In this document: positions 9,438-15,644 of the stretch, in pieces
How the letters are laid out: the number at the start of each line of letters is the position of its first letter
Position numbering within the stretch: the stretch's first letter is position 1
Source of the DNA: Paraglomus occultum
Taxonomy: Eukaryota > Glomeromycota > Glomeromycetes > Paraglomerales > Paraglomeraceae
Reading direction: 5' to 3'
NCBI GenBank assembly: GCA_910592205.1
Contig: CAJVPJ010000846.1
Location: 1 to 15,644, forward strand
DNA length: 15,644 bases
Translations under genes and position numbers: made by a program
Notes under the pieces: generated by a model
Seen by the model: the letters and a program-made list of their open reading frames with translations, nothing else
Database searches by the model: none
Told to the model about the DNA's origin: nothing

Positions 9438-12389
9438 TTACTCATCTACAATCTCTTCGGTTTCCTCGACAACCTCCTCGACCCATTCCTCAATGACTTC
9501 CACGCCCTCATCCTCTCTCGTATCAACCGGAGGCAACCCGGCAAGTTCTCTCTCTTCAGCCAATTCACTTTCAACACGTTTACGCCATGCATTCCATTCA
9601 TCCATAAGGCGACGTCTGTGAGCTATTTGCTCTTTGGAAACAGATGTCTGGGCGAGAGCATCTTCCTCTTCAAATACTTTAGAATATTCACGAAGGTTCC
9701 TACGAACTTTCTTTTTTTGCTCGTTGGTAAGAAGGGATCGGGGACGGGGTCGCCAAAGGAGTTGTTTGAATTTATCAAGAAGATATCGCTGCATTTGGGT
9801 TCCTTTGAAGTCCCAGATTGTATAGCCAATCTCGGCCTGCGAATTATAATTAAATATACTTCATTTAATATTGACAAGAAACGAATATCAAATAAATATA
9901 AATTAAAAAAATATCTATATTATTCTGTAAGATACATTACCGAATGCCTCCACATACTAGAACTGGTAATAACGTATCTACCAGTTGGATCCCATTCGAT
10001 ATCGGTAACATTATAATGTTCTTGCACGCTCATCAACTGCAGAGATGCACCAGGATCCTGTCTAGCAGCTTCTTTCTGTTCTGCCGTTCCCTCAAAATCT
10101 AAATCCCAAAATTCCAAGTCAAAGTTTGACTGTGATCTTAACGTAGCTAATATCACGTGTCTACCACGAGGAGACCAGAAAATAGAATTCGTGGTTTTCT
10201 TATCGAGCGTTTCTGATAGGATAGGGAAGAGTCAAGTGAGATAATATATTACAGTGCTCATAAGAAAATATGTAAGTTGACCTGATCCTTACTGATAAGT
10301 TTAAAATTTGCTATTGACTGCGTGCCATTCACTGGTTTCGCCTTGTCGAGATAATAGAAAACTACGGATGTCTTTGGTGTGGTATTCGGTTGACCATATG
10401 TCGGATCATTTGTGGTTATTATAACAAACCTCTCTCCCTTCGGTTCCCATGCAAATGCGATGACAGTGTCTGGATAATTATGTCAAAACGTCATGAATGT
10501 TAGTAACAAGAACACTTTGCGATCTCATTTGCTGGTATGTAAACGCCTTGCTAAAGAACTCTTGGATAAAGCTTGATTGAATCCCCATATCCTGATTGCA
10601 TCATCATGAATCCCATCGAATCTTGGTTGCAAACGTTCATGTTATTGTTTACGTACCTTTGACTTCTATTACTTCTACTGGAATATCCTTTTCACGGACT
10701 CGGAAAATCTCGAGATTAGCAAATTTTGACTTTTTCGTCTTCGTGTGACGGTCTACTTTTACACATAAGAAATCCCCATTTGACTGCCAATGCAGCTTAC
10801 ACTACACGCACATCGGAGTAATTACATTAGAATTTTTGGTCACAAACAGAGAGGTCTCATATCAGAAAAGAAACACTGATTTACACACATTGGCAACACT
10901 GAACAAATTCTTAGTCCTTATAATCTCCTTTGATGGAATACTCATTAGAGTAACACGAGCCGGCTGATTGCCTATCTCAGGTGTCCAAAAACTGATTATC
11001 TCTTCTCTAGCCTTCTTATCACCGTGCTTGTCTTTACTTTTATCCTTTTCTTTCTCCTTATCTCTTTCTGAAACAGGAGCCCATTCGAAATCAACAACTC
11101 CTTCAACCTTAATGCTCTTCCTGCCAACCAGACCCATCCCAGGAGTCTCATATATGGATATCTGTTGGCCGACAGTCACGCGCCCAAAATACTTATCGTT
11201 GTGCGACCATTTAAACATAGGCCATGTAATTTTATTTGAAGTGTCGTCGGGAGATGTTGAAGACGGGAAGGAACGAAGTAGAGCACCAAAATGGACGTCC
11301 CAGATAATCAACTGATTTCCTTCGTCCTCCATTCCAAAAGGCGAGCCTGGTATACCATTGTTGAGGGTGATCGGCTCGTTACTCCAAGTGACGAGATATC
11401 GCTCATTTGGAGAAAAGTCAATTAGTTTGACGCCCGGATGGACAAAGCGGATTATTTTATTCCAACTTGGTCCGCCCCAGAGTGCTATACCCTGCCGATG
11501 AAATGTAGCTAGATACGTGCCCAGTGGAGACCACTGAACGTATGTTTCTGTCCAATACTAGTAGATAGTCAGCATCATCGAGAGGAACATCTTGTTCTAC
11601 CCGCCAATAAATAAATATTACAGCTTACTTGTCGTTTATGTATTTCTTCTGGTGGCTCAGTTCTGCGATTCCAATTGATGATCACTTCGTCTCCACGATG
11701 TAAGACAAATTGATCTCTTGCTTGCGGATCGGTAAGCCAACTTCGCAAATGTTCCTAATAATTATTGGTAGGTTAGAATTCGCAATCCTACGATATAAAC
11801 AAGTCTTTGCTAAACAAACCCGCTCGGCAAACTTCTCTTCTTCTGGTTCTACGTATTCCTCTTTCAATTGCGAGTACTTTTCGATATCTGTAAAACGATT
11901 GATGGCCAGAATATGGGATCGATCCATTGGATGATTATTTAATTGTTTTACCGCAAGGTTTGCTTGTTCCGCAGTTTCCATCTCAATAAATAGAAAACTA
12001 AATAAGCGTTGTTCAGTTGAATGTGAGGATCATCCTGTTAACAGCCTTTTGATTGTGTCGATTCTGACTAAGTAACGCGACGACAAAAGATCTAATATTA
12101 GCATAATGTTTATTTACCCTTTAGAGGTTTGCTTCCCTGTCTCGGCATTTAGTTCCATCGGCATACTTATTCCTCCTTCTTTGATCTCCCCAACGCCAGC
12201 TGTGCGGAATATTTTTCGCATAGTTCTAAAGAGTTTATCTTTTTTACTTTCCTCGACTATTGGAACTTTGTCAACTACTATGATATTATCGAACCCCTCT
12301 TCAAATGGCACTTGGTACTTGGCTTCAATGTCTGAATAATCTAATTCATCCTCCGAAGCAGGGAGGTTATTAATGTCGAATGCTATCAT
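9438..12389 (-). CDS. translation initiation factor eIF3 subunit b (PRT1 family), eight exons
   Basis: A core scaffold of eIF3, which promotes mRNA recruitment and scanning by the 40S ribosome. Exons (high to low): 12389-12118, 11997-11820, 11754-11629, 11557-10889, 10801-10657, 10469-10293, 10212-9941 and 9836-9438, giving 745 residues, typical for fungal PRT1. All seven introns (120, 65, 71, 87, 187, 80, 104 bp) are GT-AG and in phase; the 187-bp one has a perfect TACTAAC branch point. An N-terminal RRM (about 35-115) shows RNP2 IIVVDKVP and RNP1 KGFLFIEM. A WD-type propeller follows, with family blocks [62 protein letters not shown] and MWRHS. The C-terminal part has LLWRPRP (639-645) and an acidic end. 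A Lys/Asp/Glu-rich loop sits at 358-374. The chosen start has A at -3; an in-frame ATG at 12482 would add 31 residues. Confidence 0.95.
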
Positions 12390-13372
12390 TTTGATTATAC
12401 TGCTGGTAAACCGCCGTAATAGTAAGGGAGAGAAAATTTCGAGAGTAAAAAAGATATTGGGTCCAATCGGAGATTTTTTCATCAAATGTCACGCGCCACG
12501 TAATAAATCGTGAATGTCAGCTACACCAAATCAATAAAAAAGACTGTGCATGCTAATTATTGCGCTCTGTAACGATAAATAGGCATTAGGAGAAAGAAGC
12601 GCAAATGTTGTAGTCTGCACGAAAAGAACCGAAAAATTATTATCAACGCACCATTCATAATTGCCCGTTTATTCAGGGAAGCGCACTATAGATACATGCA
12701 TCATTCATCTTATCCTTCCTATCGATTTTTGTTAATAGTTTTCTATTGCTCTGGTAAATTTGCTTACATCTTGGATAACAAAATACGATTGCTAAATTTT
12801 CTGTCACGCGAACATACACATAATCAAGAACCGAAAAATTTCTTGACACGGAAATATTGCAAGAAACCTACCCATTAAGAAATATGTGCTAAGAACTATA
12901 ATACTATGCTCAATTATATTTGGAATATTAACTTGTCCAGCAATTATTGTAATAGATACAAGTAAGATATTACTCATTGTGTCAGCGTATCTCAAACCGT
13001 TTAAATTTTAGTGCGTACTTGATCTCAGAAAAAGTATCGAGTTTAGTAAGACACCAATGAACAAATAATTAAAAAATAAAACTTCAACAAATTGGTATAT
13101 CTTCAAGTAAGTATATTTATTAAGATTTAAATACTAATGAAAACACCGTGTTTCCCTGACTAAGTATTCCGGGTCTTAAGAACGATACTTGATAGGAGGA
13201 TAGTACATGTATATCACGCGCTGTGTTATTAACGCAACTTTAATAAATTTCTCACTCGTATTCTTATATCAGAAAACTTATCAAACAGGCTAAGAAACAA
13301 GAAAACCCATAATCGTGGTAAAGTGTCCGCGTCTACCCACAGAATGACCGTGTGTTCGTTGCCCGTACGCTG
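12390..13372. other. spacer upstream of eIF3b
   Basis: It should hold the eIF3b promoter, but I see no decisive TATA box or motif. A minus-strand frame from an ATG near 12977 down to 12804 is hydrophobic (starting MSNILLVSITIIAG) and has a possible donor after LMG. In AT-rich DNA such frames arise by chance, and no family is recognised. The rest shows nothing distinctive. Confidence 0.4.
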
Positions 13373-13565
13373 TACAATCAACTCTCTTTATAACGACCGC
13401 CTCGGGCTGGGCAAAATCGGTCATTATATGCAGCGGCCGTTATATGCAGTGTAGTACATATAATAAATTATATAACGTTTTTGAAAACGGGCAGAGCACA
13501 GCGGTCGTTACTGTATAAAGCGCGAATCGTTATAAAGAAGGTCGTTATAAAGAGAGTCGACTGTA
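13373..13565. mobile_element. 189-bp MITE, Tc1/mariner-pogo-like
   Basis: The first 24 bases (13375-13398) and the last 24 (13540-13563) are inverted repeats with two mismatches; the right end read inward begins CAGTCGACTCTC. Both ends are flanked by TA (13373-13374 and 13564-13565), the target duplication of Tc1/mariner-type transposases. The inside has subterminal copies of cgttataaag and two copies of ttatatgcag, and no coding capacity, so it would need a transposase supplied elsewhere. A CAGT terminus with a TA duplication suggests the pogo/Tigger branch; that finer assignment is inference. Confidence 0.75.
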
Positions 13566-13748
13566 TATCGGAAAAGTTATTATGCAACTTTAAAATAGGA
13601 CTGCAGATTACAATCTTAGATGGTAAATATCAATAGCATATGTTGTTCATATTAAGTAGCGAAAGAGTGAGAGAAGGTATGCGGTAGCGTCTTCATTTAT
13701 TATATAGGCTCGAAGAACGACTCTACTCTTACACGACCCGAATCATGA

Positions 13749-13865
13749 ACAACAACGACGACTTTATCTACGTCGTCCGCATTAGCACAAGAATCAGACT
13801 ACCTGGCTTTAAACAACGCAAGCCAGCACATTCGGGGAAGTCTGGGGTCCGTCGACCCTACTATA
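13749..13865 (+). other. coding-like fragment, Ser/Thr/Ala-rich
   Basis: An open stretch of 39 codons with no ATG (a TGA precedes it directly) and protein-like composition (STSSALAQESDYLALNNASQ). The local sequence is more GC-rich than its surroundings, as expected of an exon. A competing frame starts with ATG at 13745 and runs for 41 codons to a possible GTAAGA donor at 13872. It may be part of a gene continuing into 14049-14375, but no acceptable donor joins them in phase. No family is recognised. Confidence 0.22.
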
Positions 13866-14048
13866 TGATTGTAAGAGCGTTTCTGTAAGAATAAGTTAGG
13901 TTATCCAACCAGATATAAATAAGACTGTTTTAAACAGCCGTCTGGGTAGACATTTAGTAGCAAATACTACCATGGATATAATTTATCCCCTTAATTTAAT
14001 AGTGGAAAGTCTGTTTCAATATTTATTATATGCCGTTATTTTAACTGA

Positions 14049-14375
14049 CAGTTTCTAACTCTGATTTTACATATAGCATACTCGGCGCCCCTTTCGTCCT
14101 TATCAGCACCGCTTCTCCCATCATCATTGCCGGCAGCGTCAATAGCAACATTAGTTACTACAGCGAGGTACCGTTCACCGACACCTTACCCAGAAGAGTA
14201 TGATTTATGCAAGCTGGAGGAGGAACAGCGTGAAGCTGATATAAATTTTGTTTTACTATTTCAAAAGAGGTTGAATTGTGAAAGTAAAAAAAAAGACATG
14301 CAATTAGTTTTAAAAAAATTACTTGTGATTAGTGTTTTTAGGGGAAGGTTTTTTTTTAAAAAAAAAGACTTGTAA
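14049..14375 (+). other. coding-like open stretch, possible exon of an unknown gene
   Basis: Open for 108 codons without an ATG. An acceptor-like CATATAG at 14070-14076 could begin an exon at 14077. The first half is Ser/Pro/Ala/Leu-rich (SAPLSSLSAPLLPSSLPAAS), followed by RYRSPTPYPEEYDLCKLEEE and a charged segment, after which it dissolves into A-rich low complexity. Base composition of 14077-14245 is clearly more GC-rich than the flanks. It may be a real terminal exon or a decayed gene; I do not recognise it. Confidence 0.3.
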
Positions 14376-14397
14376 TTAGTTTTCTAAAAAAAGAGTA
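14285..14397 (+). repeat. triplicated A-rich motif with poly-A/poly-T runs
   Basis: Three related copies of ACWTGYRATTAGTKT occur at 14296-14310, 14321-14335 and 14368-14382, each next to runs of 7-9 A. A T9/A9 junction lies between copies two and three. Local slippage or tandem duplication of an A-rich unit explains this. Confidence 0.5.
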
Positions 14398-15644
14398 TTG
14401 TAAGAAAGTGATGTTAATTACGTTGGCAATCGAAATTTTAAGATATTCGACACAATTATCTATAAACTGTATGCACGTTAACATTAAACTAGCAGGTAAA
14501 CTTGCATTCTGTCGAGGACTGAGCAACAATAAAGTCGTCTTCGCTGGTAAAATCCACTCGCCAATTTTAAATAAAGTGTCTCGTAATAACTCATCGGTTC
14601 GTTTAAGCTTAGTATTAACGTTGAACTTCTCAGAAACGTTAAGTATAAAACAGAGAATTTAAACTTGAACATTTACTCATATTCTAACAGACTTGTAAGT
14701 TTCGAAATGCAAGCATATAAAGGAATTCATTAAAATGTACTTACACAGACTCTTTATATTTCAAGTGGCAAAGGAAGCGAGTTAGCCGTAAGGCAGCCCA
14801 GAGTGAGAAACTATCATAGTACTATTTTGTAAGTCGCATAATTCGTTTGTTTACATCTTTTGTTCCTTACTACAATACATTCGGATTGATCAAAATCGCA
14901 AAACAATAAATAAATGGTGCTTGGAGGCAAAACATTGGCTTTCGGAAATATTTAAACTTTACGGGTAATCAGGGTTTATGATACACTGGATGCAGGAAAT
15001 TTTCCGAATAAATAATGCAAATATTCTGAATTTTAGATCCAATTAATTCTAATTGAGTTTATTTGAGCTTTAGACAAACCAAAAATTTTTACTAATGCGC
15101 ATATTTTAGTAATAATTAATAAGTTTACACGTTACAGAAATTTTTTAAGGTAAAATAACGATTTTTGTATTTGTTAAGCACTACCGTTGTTACTATTACG
15201 TTCTTTTTAAACAAAGTTAAATAATAATTGGATCTGTAAAAATTTATGTGTAATAAATCATTATTAAATTATATACTTAAATATGTATTACTATATACAA
15301 AGTCAAATTCACTCTCGCTTTAACAAAAATATTTATAAAAAGACATTTTACTTTAATAAATTTGATTAACAAACAAACTTTGGTTTGTTACTGTGTATAA
15401 ATATAATTACTACTTTCATCTTCGAGCAATTTTTGTAGTTGTCTCCCCAGTAATAAACTGCTTTTTTTCTTGACCGTGCTATTCAGAAAAGCGTTTGCAT
15501 TATTCGATTGCCTAGATCTTTAAAAAAAAGAGAGGGTGGGGGGTAAGAACGAATTCCTAACAAGGGAGTGAGTGAACGAATCATGTTTGAAGAGCATCGA
15601 GGCTACCCAAAGAACTATACTTAATAAATATACCACACAACGCC
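14398..15644. other. AT-rich terminal spacer
   Basis: A frame from the ATG at 14411 to 14662 (83 residues) has no recognisable motifs, and an overlapping minus-strand frame is equally unsupported, so neither is called. From about 14700 onward the sequence is very AT-rich with only short open stretches. A small hairpin of aacaaac/gtttgtt type lies near 15370-15390, and a purine-rich run near 15522-15545. Nothing else is seen. Confidence 0.45.

Noticed and set aside
10470-10656. C-box-like ATGATGA in the longest eIF3b intron, possible intronic snoRNA
   Set aside because: No CTGA D box is found in the intron and no terminal stem is visible; the extra length alone is not evidence.
12804-12995. 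Hydrophobic minus-strand frame, possible membrane protein
   Set aside because: The first codon is TTG, AT-rich DNA readily encodes Ile/Leu/Phe runs, and no homology or firm splice structure supports it.
14411-14662. Plus-strand frame of 83 codons
   Set aside because: It has an ATG but no motif, no compositional contrast with the flanks, and an equally long antisense frame.
1-15644. Bacterial-type systems: CRISPR arrays, operons, prokaryotic Argonaute defence loci
   Set aside because: The genes are spliced eukaryotic genes with polyadenylation signals; the Argonaute has full eukaryotic N-PAZ-MID-PIWI architecture, and no regularly spaced repeat array exists.

Overview
The window looks like nuclear DNA of a fungus, most likely an early-diverging, AT-rich lineage such as Glomeromycotina/Mucoromycota (inference). 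The main genes are eukaryotic, carry many short GT-AG introns (about 65-190 bp), and are separated by long AT-rich spacers with miniature-transposon-like repeats. Three genes are well supported; I rebuilt each exon by exon from splice sites, reading phase and protein-family match.

Layout. 1-2053: repeat-rich spacer with degenerate tagcata repeats, a cluster of hairpins and a 32-bp perfect palindrome around 476-628, then the upstream region of the first gene (TATA-like box near 1431, two poly-C tracts). 2054-4879 (+): a three-exon, 885-residue eukaryotic-type Argonaute with a complete DEDH slicer tetrad and an intact 5'-phosphate pocket. 4880-6431: spacer with a probable decayed histone H4 relic (- strand, about 5563-5722) and two small uncertain plus-strand reading frames (5810-5998, and a spliced 6004-6360). 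6432-8170 (-): nine-exon eIF2B alpha (GCN3 family), with an ambiguous tiny first exon. 8171-9437: spacer with decayed coding-like stretches. 9438-12389 (-): eight-exon, 745-residue eIF3 subunit b (PRT1 family). 12390-15644: spacer holding a 189-bp MITE with 24-bp terminal inverted repeats and TA target duplications (13375-13563), unassigned coding-like plus-strand stretches (13749-13865, 14049-14375), a triplicated A-rich motif, and AT-rich sequence without recognisable genes.

How the genes relate. eIF2B alpha is the regulatory subunit of the exchange factor that senses phosphorylated eIF2, and eIF3b is the scaffold of eIF3. Both serve translation initiation and lie head to tail on the minus strand, but about 1.27 kb of spacer separates them and nothing shows co-transcription. 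The Argonaute on the opposite strand is an RNA-silencing effector and converges on eIF2B alpha. I found no tRNA, rRNA, CRISPR array or bacterial-type system, and no clearly new multi-gene system. The most unusual items are the hairpin pair with a compensatory base change, the MITE, the H4 relic and the small gene(s) at 5810-6360.
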